In this document: piece by piece, positions 1-9,254 of the stretch
Layout: every line of letters begins with the position of its first letter
How positions within the stretch are numbered: the stretch's first letter is position 1
Assembly: GCA_963976795.1 (NCBI GenBank)
Contig: CAXBLT010000006.1
Location: forward strand, 1-64,000
Direction of reading: 5' to 3'
From: UBA7359 sp963976795
GTDB lineage: Bacteria > Pseudomonadota > Gammaproteobacteria > Eutrophobiales > Eutrophobiaceae
Length of the DNA stretch: 64,000 bases
Notes under the pieces: model-generated
The model's input: only the letters and a program-made list of their open reading frames with translations
The model's database searches: none
What the model was told of the DNA's origin: nothing
Program-made: the position numbers and the translations under genes

Positions 1-2
1 AG

Positions 3-286
3 AAAGCTGAGGCCGAGGCTAGAGAACGTGCTGAACTCGAGGCTAAAGAGAAAGCTGAGGCCGAGGCTAGAGAACGTGCTGAACTCGAGGCTAAAGAGAA
101 AGCTGAGGCCGAGGCTAGAGAACGTGCTGAACTCGAGGCTAAAGAGAAAGCTGAGGCCGAGGCTAGAGAACGTGCTGAACTCGAGGCTAAAGAGAAAGCT
201 GAGGCCGAGGCTAGAGAACGTGCTGAACTCGAGGCTAAAGAGAAAGCTGAGGCCGAGGCTAGAGAACGTGCTGAACTCGAGGCTAA
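3..286 (+). repeat. 48-bp perfect tandem repeat, five full copies plus most of a sixth
   Basis: The 48-bp unit starts at 3, 51, 99, 147, 195 and 243. The copies look base-for-base identical until the sixth diverges at 287. Each unit encodes the 16-residue peptide KAEAEARERAELEAKE in the frame that continues into the downstream coding region. The window opens inside the array, so the true copy number is unknown. Identity at synonymous positions points to recent expansion or homogenisation. Confidence 0.95.
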
Positions 287-1355
287 GTTCGCTATTGAAG
301 CAAAAGAAAAATTGGAGGCTGAACTAAAAGCGATTACTACAGCTAAAGAAAAAGCGGAAGCTGAAATGAAAGCAGCTAAAGAAGCAAAAGAAAAATTGGA
401 GAACGAACTAAAAGTAATTTCAGGAAACAACAAACCGGAACAAATCAACAATGAGTCTACAGCCAATAATAATCAAACTGAAAATAAAACAGAAAATGAA
501 GTAGAAACTACTATTCCTGTCAGTACATCAACTCAGGAAACCGAAGAACAAATTAAAAAGTTAATCGATGAAAAACGTATAGTCCAAACTTATCAACCTG
601 TAATGGCAATGTTTGATGATGAAGATTCAAGCATAGAATTGTACAAAACCGGGCTTCAAGCGATTATAGAAGAAGATAACGAACTAAATAAAGTTCTCTC
701 TGATATATCCATCTTCTCTATCCCTCTACAACAAATAATAAATGAATGGATTTTAAGGCAAGTATTTTTACGGATCACCGAAACTGGAAAAGCTGAGTGT
801 AAAAATCATTTTCTAGTCCGTGTTACTGAAGCCTGGTTTTCGGATATATCACTATTTAATTGGCTGCAAAAAATATTATCTCAAACAAAAAAGTATGCTC
901 CTGGGAAATCAATAATTCTTGATATACCGATCGATATTTTTAACAAACATCAAAAACGTGCAAAGCCATTAATTAATACATTGCATAAATCATATAATTT
1001 TCGCATAGCCCTCTCAAATATCGTGTCACTTGATATGCTTTCATCTGATTGCCAGTCGACTTCATCTAAAATACTGATTCTAGGCGTTGACACATTGCAA
1101 CAATTAACTTCAACGCTAGGGCCTGAAGAGCTAACGCAGAAAAATGACAGTGATGAAGAAGACCGTGACAAACAAAATTTACTTCAGTATTTAAAAGCAA
1201 ATGGAGTTCATATCATTACAACAGATATTGAAGACGCCACTCTACTCACTGATGCGATTACTAATGGAACTGACTATGCTATAGGCAACTTTATAGGTGA
1301 AGTTCAAACCAGTCTGATTGACTCTGGCACGGTCGAGTCATTTGATCTTACTTAA
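3..1355 (+). CDS. Coiled-coil/single-helix protein with degenerate EAL-like C-terminus (5' partial)
   Basis: The frame is open from the left edge, so the N-terminus is missing; about 450 residues are visible. Residues 1-95 are the 16-residue charged repeats (Lys/Arg/Glu/Ala), expected to form a long stable helix. More Lys/Glu helix follows to about residue 140, then an Asn/Thr/Glu-rich linker to about 190. The last 260 residues alternate hydrophobic strands and helices and end with a segment (ANGVHIITTDIED, then DYAIGNFIGEV) that resembles the end of EAL phosphodiesterase domains of the FimX type. I see no EAL catalytic motif or metal ligands, so I infer a c-di-GMP binder or scaffold rather than an enzyme. 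The Sel1 gene starts 1 bp after the stop, so the two are probably co-transcribed. The EAL assignment is tentative. Confidence 0.6.
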   Translation, partial: KAEAEARERAELEAKEKAEAEARERAELEAKEKAEAEARERAELEAKEKAEAEARERAELEAKEKAEAEARERAELEAKEKAEAEARERAELEAKFAIEAKEKLEAELKAITTAKEKAEAEMKAAKEAKEKLENELKVISGNNKPEQINNESTANNNQTENKTENEVETTIPVSTSTQETEEQIKKLIDEKRIVQTYQPVMAMFDDEDSSIELYKTGLQAIIEEDNELNKVLSDISIFSIPLQQIINEWILRQVFLRITETGKAECKNHFLVRVTEAWFSDISLFNWLQKILSQTKKYAPGKSIILDIPIDIFNKHQKRAKPLINTLHKSYNFRIALSNIVSLDMLSSDCQSTSSKILILGVDTLQQLTSTLGPEELTQKNDSDEEDRDKQNLLQYLKANGVHIITTDIEDATLLTDAITNGTDYAIGNFIGEVQTSLIDSGTVESFDLT

Positions 1356-1356
1356 C

Positions 1357-2103
1357 ATGAAAACCTGCGGTTTACTTGTACTCCTGCTATTTTTATATAC
1401 ACCATTATGCCAGGCAGACTTTAAAGAAGGTGGACAAGCTTATCTCCGCGGTGATTATGAAACAGCGGCAAAAGAGTTTGTCCCCTTGGCCGAACGTGGT
1501 GACCATCGTGCAATGTATGCACTCGGTTCTATGTATGCATCAGGACAAGGTGTAGAAAAAAATTTAAAAAAATCATTTGAGCTATTTTCCGAAGCGGCTA
1601 AAAATGGTAGAGCTGACGCGATGTATAAGTTGGGTCTGATGTATGAACAAGGTCAAGGTATTTCACAAAATTTAAAAAAAGCCGCGCGTTATTACCAAAA
1701 GTCAGCCAAAAAGGGCTATCCATTAGGTCAGTATCGATTCGGTTTACTCTACATGAATGGTGTTGGCGTAAAACAAAACTCGATAAATGCTTATGCATGG
1801 CTAGTAATCGCCGGTCATTATTTTATTTATGACACTTTCAGTCCTGATGACAAAAACAATCAGCGCAATAAACAAAGTCAATTATTACTATACCAGCAGC
1901 AAGAAAAAGACAGGGTATTTGGTGATATAACAAAACACCTACAACAAATTAAAAGCAATATGGATGCTGTAGATATAGAAAAAATCAGGGAAAAAGTTAT
2001 TCGCTTGAGTAAATACAGAAAAAAATATCACCCAGATCAAGTTAAAAATATAAAGTTAGAATCAAATATTGAAAGTCTGTTCTTGCCAGATACTTTATAT
2101 TAG
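1357..2103 (+). CDS. Secreted Sel1-repeat protein
   Basis: Begins with a clear signal peptide (MKTCGLLVLLLFLYTPLCQA, cleavage before Asp-Phe) followed by about three Sel1/TPR-like repeats with the usual A..LG.MY..G.GV..N signature (residues about 30-150). The last 90 residues are Lys/Gln-rich and lack repeats. An in-frame upstream start would lie inside the preceding gene and put 13 extra residues before the signal peptide, so I use the ATG at 1357. Sel1 repeats form alpha-solenoids that bind partner proteins. The partner here is unknown, but tight coupling to the EAL-like gene suggests a shared role in the envelope. Confidence 0.85.
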   Translation: MKTCGLLVLLLFLYTPLCQADFKEGGQAYLRGDYETAAKEFVPLAERGDHRAMYALGSMYASGQGVEKNLKKSFELFSEAAKNGRADAMYKLGLMYEQGQGISQNLKKAARYYQKSAKKGYPLGQYRFGLLYMNGVGVKQNSINAYAWLVIAGHYFIYDTFSPDDKNNQRNKQSQLLLYQQQEKDRVFGDITKHLQQIKSNMDAVDIEKIREKVIRLSKYRKKYHPDQVKNIKLESNIESLFLPDTLY

Positions 2104-2203
2104 GTGGTAGTTATTCGAAGCTTTAATTTATCTTCGAACTAATAATTGAATTAAAATATCTATTAAAATCAGCACTGTTACCTGTAATTTTTCTAGATCT
2201 GCG

Positions 2204-2231
2204 TTGACTGAACCACTTCCCCGAGTATAAT
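2204..2231 (+). promoter_or_regulatory. Sigma70-type promoter for the cold-shock gene
   Basis: TTGACT at 2204-2209 and a perfect TATAAT at 2226-2231 are 16 bp apart. Predicted transcription starts near 2238, giving a leader of about 140 nt before the csp start at 2377. Long structured leaders are typical of cspA-family mRNAs. Confidence 0.7.
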
Positions 2232-2376
2232 CGAAATCGGCCAAGAAGTGATTTTGTTAATGTTTACCGTGAAGGCGTTCTATATTTTATCTCGTCATGC
2301 ATTTCGGAAGCAGTAGCTGTCTCTCGGCAAATCCGCCTTTGTATGGCAATTATTAATTTTTTAATAGGTAATAGAT

Positions 2377-2586
2377 ATGTCTGATTTAGTAACCGGTAAA
2401 GTAAAGTTTTTTAATGACTCAAAAGGATTTGGTTTTATTGAACAAGAACAAGGCCCTGATGTATTTGTACATTTCAGTGCAATTAATGGTTCTGGCTTCA
2501 AAACTCTTGCTGAAGGACAACAAGTACAGTTTACTGTTACTGCCGGTCAAAAAGGCCCCCAAGCTGAGAACGTTACACCTGTCTAA
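2377..2586 (+). CDS. Cold-shock protein, CspA family
   Basis: A 69-residue single cold-shock domain, the usual family length. RNP1 (KGFGFIEQ) and RNP2 (VFVHFSAI) are both present, so it should bind single-stranded RNA/DNA as an OB-fold RNA chaperone in the cytoplasm. TTTTAATAGGTAATAG lies just upstream and contains a weak ribosome site. The gene stands alone with its own promoter, a leader of about 140 nt and a hairpin downstream. That arrangement fits post-transcriptional temperature control, but the paralogue (CspA, C, D or E type) cannot be decided. Confidence 0.95.
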   Translation: MSDLVTGKVKFFNDSKGFGFIEQEQGPDVFVHFSAINGSGFKTLAEGQQVQFTVTAGQKGPQAENVTPV

Positions 2587-2602
2587 AGTACGCAAGAATT
2601 AG

Positions 2603-2626
2603 CTGTGATATCCGCTGATATCGCAG
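2603..2626 (+). terminator. Hairpin after csp, probable terminator
   Basis: A 10-bp stem (CTGTGATATC / GATATCGCAG, one G-U pair) with a CGCT loop starts 16 bp after the csp stop. TAGTATTTT follows, with a TTTTT run slightly later. The U tract is imperfect, so termination strength is uncertain. Confidence 0.55.
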
Positions 2627-2653
2627 TAGTATTTTAAAGGTTTTTGCTTTAAT

Positions 2654-2676
2654 TTCTCGCATTGTATATGCGAGAA
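2654..2676. terminator. Second hairpin between csp and the convergent DUF3999 gene
   Basis: Nine-bp perfect arms TTCTCGCAT / ATGCGAGAA with a 5-nt loop. It sits between two convergent genes. There is no clean T tract on either strand, so it may be an RNA 3'-end stabiliser or a weak bidirectional terminator. Confidence 0.35.
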
Positions 2677-2722
2677 GCATGTTAGTGTTGCAAAAATCAA
2701 GTGTAAAAGTCGGCTAAAACGA

Positions 2723-4090
2723 TTATGTGCTACCAGTTTTTTCCATATTTCTGGAAAGACGAATAACCATAGTTGCAATAATAATTACAGCTATTATCAA
2801 TATTGCCCATAGTGCAATTCTTTGCCATGGCAATCTCTTCTTTATAATTAATGCCGGTTCCCCCTTAAGAATTATTTCCTTGCCAATTTTAGCGAGGCCA
2901 ACCATTTGACTGCTTAGATTCTGATTGATAATGCTCATTAATTTAGACGAAATATTATTGCGAGTATTGCTATTTGCATTACCAAAAGCCAAAACATAGG
3001 GGGCACTACCTCTAGCTAAAAAATATAGATAATTTGGCCGCCATGCATATTTAAATATAGGCTCAATATTGCCTACGCCATCTGTTGATTGGTGCCTAAT
3101 TTGCCAATAACGGTCGTTAGTTAAATTAACAGTTACCGGGTTGCTAGTAAGTTCTAACTCTTCAAAATATAGTTTGTAAAAAACACCATTATAACGTCTT
3201 TTCCAAGGTGAATTCTCACTTACACGCGATTCAATAATGACATCTATCAACGTATTGTCTTTTGGGAATTCAATATTAATCTGTTCAACATTAAAGACAC
3301 CTCCTGTGTCAAATTCATAAATGGCCTCATCAATGTTTTTATTGATTAGCCTTGATGTCGACCAAAATTGATTCTCTGACAGATACCCATCTTTGAAATT
3401 AGCCTTCACTGATGTAATTGCCGACGGAACTACATCATTGAACCAGGTAAAGCGAATATATTTGATGTTTTTATGAGGTAATTTGACGCGTGTATTCTTT
3501 AAAGCATACTGCCCATACTTAAGCTCAGTTAAAGTAGCTTGGGGAACAAGTGATAGCCATTGATTCAAATCATTACTGTAATCAAGTCTAAATACCTTTG
3601 TGTAACCAGACTCATGACCATTAAGTTTAAAGTCAAGAGAGTCAATTGGCGTATTGATGTGACTTACATCAATTAAATAATGTTTAACGGTCTCTTGATT
3701 TAATTCTCTGGTTTTTCCTTCAGCCTGAATACGAACAACCTTCCCTTCATTTGTGACTGTAATATCCAAAGCATTACTCGTCAGATTAATATCCTCTGTA
3801 GCTATAGGAAAATAAGGCAGTTCAAGCGATTCAATCTTTTCTCCTGTTTTTCTTTTTGACTGTTGGATTACGTGAGGAACAGGCTCATTATCTTGATTAA
3901 AAACCCTGACATCACTTAAGTCTTTTTCAGTTGCCGTTTTGTAGACTGTTTCGGGCAATGCAACCTTGTAGATAGCAATCTGCTGTTCTGTTTTTAGTTC
4001 AAAACCTCTTGCATATTCATGCATGGACTCCTGTTCAACAGCAAATACATTTCCTGCACATATGCTGAATACCATTAGCGCATATTTCAT
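2723..4090 (-). CDS. DUF3999 family envelope protein
   Basis: About 455 residues. A signal peptide (MKYALMVFSICAGNVFA) leads into a long beta-rich extracytoplasmic region. The C-terminus has one membrane helix (about WQRIALWAILIIAVIIIATMVI) and a short charged tail. This layout matches the DUF3999 family, which is commonly encoded beside DUF2339 membrane proteins, as here. I use the ATG at 4090; a TTG at 4099 is also possible, overlaps the upstream stop, and would add three residues. The start is coupled to the upstream gene's TGA at 4094-4092. Function is unknown; association with the DUF2339 protein in the inner membrane is an inference. Confidence 0.8.
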   Translation of the reverse strand: MKYALMVFSICAGNVFAVEQESMHEYARGFELKTEQQIAIYKVALPETVYKTATEKDLSDVRVFNQDNEPVPHVIQQSKRKTGEKIESLELPYFPIATEDINLTSNALDITVTNEGKVVRIQAEGKTRELNQETVKHYLIDVSHINTPIDSLDFKLNGHESGYTKVFRLDYSNDLNQWLSLVPQATLTELKYGQYALKNTRVKLPHKNIKYIRFTWFNDVVPSAITSVKANFKDGYLSENQFWSTSRLINKNIDEAIYEFDTGGVFNVEQINIEFPKDNTLIDVIIESRVSENSPWKRRYNGVFYKLYFEELELTSNPVTVNLTNDRYWQIRHQSTDGVGNIEPIFKYAWRPNYLYFLARGSAPYVLAFGNANSNTRNNISSKLMSIINQNLSSQMVGLAKIGKEIILKGEPALIIKKRLPWQRIALWAILIIAVIIIATMVIRLSRNMEKTGST

Positions 4091-4091
4091 A

Positions 4092-6830
4092 TCATACAAT
4101 TGCCTTCTTTTTTGGTGGTATTGGCGAGAAATAACCTATTGCCAGTACCAGCACTCCTACTGTCAAGAATGAAACAATGCGTGCAATACCACCACTATCT
4201 GCCAAATCAATTAAAAACAATTTAATTACCACAATACCCAAGAGGCTAGCTCCAACAAACCAGGTTTCTCTGAATTGTCTCCTTGTTCCTAACCACATAA
4301 TAATGAAAGCCAATAACGTCCAGACGATAGATATACTTGCCTGAAAAACCTCAGATCTAAACATGGTATATTCATCAAAACGTACTCCTGCGTAAAAATG
4401 CACGGTATGAGCAACTACTGAAGTTATATACACAAATGTAACCAGCGCGACCAGGTTGAAGGCAAATGATAGGTTTAAACTATTAATCCTTGGTATTTTT
4501 TCCTGTTTTATTAAAAACAACCAATTCAAAGTAATAATTATGCTAAACAGTTGAACTAACTCAAGAGGATTAACTATGGGTAAATATGGTAACGGTTTTG
4601 GATCCGCTAGATTATGACAAGAAAATATAACCCATATACCAAGATAAACTACGATCGGTAATAATCCCTTACCAACATAACTCTGTGGATAATCCATTAC
4701 CGGCCAAGACACACGGTCTCGCAAATACATCATCAGCATGACACCGAAGGCAGGAATCAGTCCCCAAATAATTTCTTCCCATAAACGATGGTCTGGTAAT
4801 AAATAATTAACAAAATCAGAAATAATCCAGGTACAAATAAATACATAAAGATATATTGAAAAGGAATGCCACAGCGCAAGTATCTTTTTATTCCACACCC
4901 ATTCACTGCGGTACAAAATGAGCATTTGGATAGTAAACGCTGCTATCCAACTAACATATCCATAATGGCTTAAAGGATTTCTTGAAGGCGCATCAACAAA
5001 TTGAATAAAGGCAACAAGGTACATTATAGGCAGAAGTAAAACTGGCGGTAATTCTGCGTCTTTCCAATGAACAGTGCGTACCACTAAAGAAAGTGTGAGC
5101 ATGCTAATTGTGATAAAAAACAATATTGCATTGATCTCATACTGTGACATTACATGATTATCAATTTCATTAACACCTGAACAAAACCACCATAACAAGG
5201 ACCATATTAACAACATCCAATGAACAAATCGTTCACCTTGTTTTAATTGTTCTCTGTGTTTATAAAACAAGAAGGCACTATATAACCCGCCTAAACTTAA
5301 CAAAAACGCCCCCATATAAGTGCTATTGACTATGGGCAATGAATCATACTCTGCCGTATTAGACACAAGAAAAATAAACCCGCCACCGAATTGTAATAAG
5401 ATACCAAAAACTCTAGGTAATAATCGTTTTTGCCGTATACCGACCCAACTAATACCCGCACCTTCAAGTGCCCATGCTGCTGCAGTCCAATTACCATCAA
5501 GTGCAAATGGAATAGCTATGCTGCCGAAGATAACACCAAGTGCCAAAAATGATTCCGTTAATAAACGCATACCTTCGATTTGTTTATTCCATAACCACCT
5601 TGCCAAGATTATATAGAGTGAACTGATACCTAACGCAGAAAAAGCCTGTCCAAACTCATAATCATGGACTAATAAACTTTGTAAAGTGAAGCCCACCAGA
5701 GGCACACCAAAGACTAATGAACCATCGACCAGTCCTTTTAGATGAGGTGGTTGTTTATGTGCAAATAGAATTGCTATAACCACATAAAACAAGAAGAAGA
5801 TAATCAGGAAAGGTTCCGTTGTATTAAAATATTCTGGATGATATGAATCATGTCCCCATAAAGATGCAATCACAAAGGTAAAGACAAAACCTAGCCAATT
5901 TAGAATGCGCCAAGTCTTAAACCAGGCAATTCCAAAAATGCCTGCATTAAGAACGGCATAATATGAAAATAAAGCAATATGACTACCACCACCACTAGTA
6001 GTTAATACAGGGGCAAGAAACCCACCAATTGTCGCCAGACAGGCGAGTGAGCGTGAACTTTGTAATACTGCTAATAAACAGGAAAATACAACAAGAGTAA
6101 GCATCACAGCAAAAGTTAAACCTAAGGGCAATACGGTATAGAGTTTTGCCGCAGAAAACACTGTTAGATAGAGCACCCCTACTGCACCGCCTTGCAATAC
6201 TAGAGCATATTGAGCTTTTGTGTTCCGTAACCGCCAACCAAAGATCAACATTCCTATCGCACTAATTGAAATAGCAATAAGTCTAAGTTCAATCGGAAAT
6301 GCATTTCGTTGTGCAGCATATTTAAGCAAAAATGCAACACCGAAAAATAAAATTATGACGCCTACTTTTACAACAACATTACCAGTAGTGAAAAACTGTC
6401 GAATGACAGAAATCATCTTACCAAATGGGTTTTGTGTATCAGAGACAACTGCAGAAGCAGTTTTCCATGAAAGCGTAGAGGTTATTTCTAGTTCTGGTTT
6501 TGTTTCTTCTTTATCAATTTTATAAGCTGAATTGATTTGAGTGACTTCTTCCGGATCAACAGCCTCTTCCTCAATTGAGATTTCTTCGATATCGACATTG
6601 TCTATCTGAATTCCATCTGAAGTCGTCTCATCAGACATGAGGTTACTGTCGATCAGATTTGACTGGATTACAGATACTTTATCTTCAAGGATGCGAAGAA
6701 TCTTTTTTAGCTCTATTACATAAGCAAACAATAAGCCTATCGTAGCGCCAAAAATGAACCCTGTAAGCGAATCGATTAGTGCGCCAATATATCCACCGAT
6801 AATACTGAAAATAAACTTCATAATTAACAT
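4092..6830 (-). CDS. DUF2339 multispanning membrane protein
   Basis: About 910 residues. The N-terminus has a glycine-containing hydrophobic hairpin (IIGGYIGALIDSLTGFIFGATIGLL). An acidic soluble stretch of roughly 90 residues follows (Glu/Asp-rich, to about residue 130), then more than twenty consecutive hydrophobic segments. This is the DUF2339/COG5373 plan, whose biochemical role is not established. Codon 1 could be the ATG at 6830 or the ATG three codons later; neither has a strong ribosome site. It is the first gene of a two-gene operon with the DUF3999 gene. Divergent transcription from sohB leaves about 145 bp for both promoters. Confidence 0.85.
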   Translation of the reverse strand: MLIMKFIFSIIGGYIGALIDSLTGFIFGATIGLLFAYVIELKKILRILEDKVSVIQSNLIDSNLMSDETTSDGIQIDNVDIEEISIEEEAVDPEEVTQINSAYKIDKEETKPELEITSTLSWKTASAVVSDTQNPFGKMISVIRQFFTTGNVVVKVGVIILFFGVAFLLKYAAQRNAFPIELRLIAISISAIGMLIFGWRLRNTKAQYALVLQGGAVGVLYLTVFSAAKLYTVLPLGLTFAVMLTLVVFSCLLAVLQSSRSLACLATIGGFLAPVLTTSGGGSHIALFSYYAVLNAGIFGIAWFKTWRILNWLGFVFTFVIASLWGHDSYHPEYFNTTEPFLIIFFLFYVVIAILFAHKQPPHLKGLVDGSLVFGVPLVGFTLQSLLVHDYEFGQAFSALGISSLYIILARWLWNKQIEGMRLLTESFLALGVIFGSIAIPFALDGNWTAAAWALEGAGISWVGIRQKRLLPRVFGILLQFGGGFIFLVSNTAEYDSLPIVNSTYMGAFLLSLGGLYSAFLFYKHREQLKQGERFVHWMLLIWSLLWWFCSGVNEIDNHVMSQYEINAILFFITISMLTLSLVVRTVHWKDAELPPVLLLPIMYLVAFIQFVDAPSRNPLSHYGYVSWIAAFTIQMLILYRSEWVWNKKILALWHSFSIYLYVFICTWIISDFVNYLLPDHRLWEEIIWGLIPAFGVMLMMYLRDRVSWPVMDYPQSYVGKGLLPIVVYLGIWVIFSCHNLADPKPLPYLPIVNPLELVQLFSIIITLNWLFLIKQEKIPRINSLNLSFAFNLVALVTFVYITSVVAHTVHFYAGVRFDEYTMFRSEVFQASISIVWTLLAFIIMWLGTRRQFRETWFVGASLLGIVVIKLFLIDLADSGGIARIVSFLTVGVLVLAIGYFSPIPPKKKAIV

Positions 6831-6927
6831 TCAATCACAATATTGAATTATTTTAATAATACCGCATGAATGGTAGAAAAGGTTAATTCTCCCGTATAAA
6901 AATACGCTGTTTTACAATAAAAATAGT

Positions 6928-6933
6928 TATAAT
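6928..6933 (+). promoter_or_regulatory. Possible -10 element upstream of sohB
   Basis: A perfect TATAAT lies 42 bp before the sohB start. I find no convincing -35 hexamer at 16-18 bp. It is supported only by the consensus -10 and its position between two divergent genes. Confidence 0.3.
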
Positions 6934-6975
6934 GCAGACAAATCACAATACAACGTTACCAGGGAGTATTAATCA

Positions 6976-7965
6976 GTGGAGTTTTTAATAGAATACGGCA
7001 TGTTTTTAGCCAAATTCCTTACAGTAGTATTAATTTTGCTATTTGCCATTGGTGCAATAATTTTTATTGTTTCACGTGCCAAAGGTGATAATGAACATCT
7101 CAATATAAAAAATATTAATGACAAATATGAAACCATGAGTTTCATGCTCAATTCACAGGTGTTAGATAAAAAAGAGTTTAAAAAGTATCTGAAAAAACAG
7201 AAACAAAATCTTAAAGAAAAAGATAAAGCCCCAAGTGATGAAAGAAAAAAGATCTTTGTGCTGGATTTCAAAGGAGATATAAAAGCCAGCACTGTCTCAT
7301 CTCTAAGAGAAGAAATAACGGCTATATTAACGATTGCTGATAAAAAAGATGAGATTGTTGTTGTCCTTGAAAGTGGCGGTGGAACAGTTCATGGCTATGG
7401 CTTGGGTGCATCACAACTCAGGCGTGTCCGCGATAAAGGAATCATGCTCACGGTTGCCGTTGATAAAGTTGCTGCCAGCGGGGGTTATATGATGGCATGT
7501 GTTGCCGAGAAAATTATTGCTGCACCTTTTGCAATTATTGGCTCAATAGGTGTTCTGGCCCAGATCCCGAATTTTCATAAATTACTAAAAAAGCTGGATA
7601 TTGATTTTGAACAGATAACTGCCGGTGACTACAAAAGAACCTTGACGATGTTTGGTAAGAACACAGACGAAGACAGAGAGAAGTTTAAAGCAGAATTGGA
7701 AGATACCCATCATCTTTTCAAGGAGTTCGTCAAAGACAATAGAGAACAAGTAGATATTCACAAGATTGCAACCGGAGAACATTGGTACGGAAAGAGAGCA
7801 ATAGAGCTTAACCTAGTCGATGAATTAATAACCAGCGATGATTATTTATCCAGCGCAGCAAACACTGCCGACATATTTGAAATAAAGTATGAACGTAAAA
7901 AGCCAGTCACTGAAAAACTAATTTCATTTGGTGCGAATATACTCGACTCAATTGATGGACGGTAA
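6976..7965 (+). CDS. sohB: SohB, inner-membrane S49 serine peptidase
   Basis: 329 residues, close to the SohB norm. An N-terminal membrane anchor (residues about 10-33) precedes a Lys-rich linker and one S49/ClpP-like protease domain. The Ser-Lys dyad is visible: Ser168 in AASGGYM and Lys220 in TAGDYKRTL. It is thought to act in quality control at the periplasmic face, as SppA relatives do. The start is GTG at 6976, preceded at a suitable distance by CAGGGAGT. The stop lies 14 bp from the convergent avtA stop. Confidence 0.95.
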   Translation: MEFLIEYGMFLAKFLTVVLILLFAIGAIIFIVSRAKGDNEHLNIKNINDKYETMSFMLNSQVLDKKEFKKYLKKQKQNLKEKDKAPSDERKKIFVLDFKGDIKASTVSSLREEITAILTIADKKDEIVVVLESGGGTVHGYGLGASQLRRVRDKGIMLTVAVDKVAASGGYMMACVAEKIIAAPFAIIGSIGVLAQIPNFHKLLKKLDIDFEQITAGDYKRTLTMFGKNTDEDREKFKAELEDTHHLFKEFVKDNREQVDIHKIATGEHWYGKRAIELNLVDELITSDDYLSSAANTADIFEIKYERKKPVTEKLISFGANILDSIDGR

Positions 7966-7979
7966 ACCATGTCCCATCC

Positions 7980-9227
7980 TTAAAGAATACTTTTTAGCTC
8001 TTCTGCTATTAATTTAATGCCCTGTTCAACTATGCTTTCTTCCATTGAATAAGTGATACGAATACACTGGCGCATATGTTCCCAGTCTTCTTCCAATCCA
8101 GGAAAGAAATATGAGCCTGAAATAACGATAACACCTTTTTCTTTTAAACGTTCATATAATACATCAGAGCTTATTGGTAAACTCGGTAACCACAGCCATA
8201 GAAAGATTGCCCCTTCTGGTTTATGTATATAATAATCCAGTCCATCAAGTTCCCTATGAATAAGCTCAACAGCATGTGCAACTTTGGCCTGATAATAAGG
8301 TTTTATTTGAAGCGCGGATAACCTTAATATTTCGCCACTACTAATAAGATCCTTTGTTATCATTGCGCCGACATTAGCCGTGGCAAGATTGATTACTGCA
8401 TTCATATTTCGGATTGAATTTATAACTGGCTCATCAGCTATAACTATGCCAGTACGTGTACCAGGCAATCCCACTTTCGATAAGCTCATGCAGTAAATAA
8501 CATTTTCATTCCATACGGGATTCGTTTTGGTAAAAATTATATTTGGGAAAGGTTCCCCATATGCATTATCAATGATTAGTGGTATATCATGCGTCTCAGC
8601 CAGAGACAAAAGCCGGGACACCTCATCGTCTGTCAACACATTCCCAGTTGGATTGGTTGGTCGTGACACACACATTGCTGCAGTATTTTTACGTATAACC
8701 ATTTCATCGAAATTAACGTGATATTTGAAAAAATGATTGTCCTGTTTTTCAATCAGCGGTCGGTAGGAATAGAACAAATCATCGCTTAAGCCAACATCAG
8801 AATAACCAATATATTCTGGCGTTATAGGCAAAAGAATTTGTTTATGAGTTCCATCTTCATCTTCGCCTCCTAACATATTAAATAAAAAGAAAAATGCAGA
8901 CTGACTACCAACTGTTAAAGCAACATTCTCAGCCTTAATGCCCCATTGATACTGTTTATTCATTAACTCAACTACGGCATTAATAAATTCTTGATTCCCC
9001 TGCGGCAATTCGTAATTCCCTACGGCATGTGAAAATAAGACCGGGTTATCAATCAATCTGTGTAGTGAATCTCTAAGGTATTGTTGAACTCCTGGGATAT
9101 GACTCGGATTACCGCCACCCAACATAAATGCATCAGTATTACCAGACATAGCATTACCCAGATCATCCATAAGCTTAACAATGCCAGAATGACTACTGAA
9201 ACGTGATGCAAATTTAGAAAATTTCAT
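7980..9227 (-). CDS. avtA: Valine--pyruvate aminotransferase AvtA
   Basis: A 415-residue fold-type I PLP aminotransferase. Full-length similarity includes the AvtA-typical N-terminus (MKFSKFASRF, then LGGGNPSHIPGV) and the PLP lysine at about residue 251 in SLSKVGLPGTRTG. Further landmarks are SRPTNPTGNVL and the C-terminal arginine region (CIRITYSM). The reaction exchanges amino groups between valine and pyruvate, giving alanine and 2-oxoisovalerate in the cytoplasm. It is probably monocistronic, with the glycerate kinase gene upstream on the same strand. The ribosome site before the ATG is weak. Confidence 0.93.
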   Translation of the reverse strand: MKFSKFASRFSSHSGIVKLMDDLGNAMSGNTDAFMLGGGNPSHIPGVQQYLRDSLHRLIDNPVLFSHAVGNYELPQGNQEFINAVVELMNKQYQWGIKAENVALTVGSQSAFFFLFNMLGGEDEDGTHKQILLPITPEYIGYSDVGLSDDLFYSYRPLIEKQDNHFFKYHVNFDEMVIRKNTAAMCVSRPTNPTGNVLTDDEVSRLLSLAETHDIPLIIDNAYGEPFPNIIFTKTNPVWNENVIYCMSLSKVGLPGTRTGIVIADEPVINSIRNMNAVINLATANVGAMITKDLISSGEILRLSALQIKPYYQAKVAHAVELIHRELDGLDYYIHKPEGAIFLWLWLPSLPISSDVLYERLKEKGVIVISGSYFFPGLEEDWEHMRQCIRITYSMEESIVEQGIKLIAEELKSIL

Positions 9228-9254
9228 GGGGAAATTGAGTCCGGATTATCATCA

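Noticed and set aside
3..286. CRISPR-like array
   Set aside because: The 48-bp repeats abut with no spacers and are coding.
28..327. Open frame through the 48-bp repeats encoding basic LNSRLKRK repeats
   Set aside because: It stays open only because the repeat length is a multiple of three. The frame at 3-1355 continues into a long non-repetitive domain, and this one does not.
2654..2676. Strong rho-independent terminator
   Set aside because: The stem is good but no T tract follows on either strand, so it is listed only as a low-confidence hairpin.
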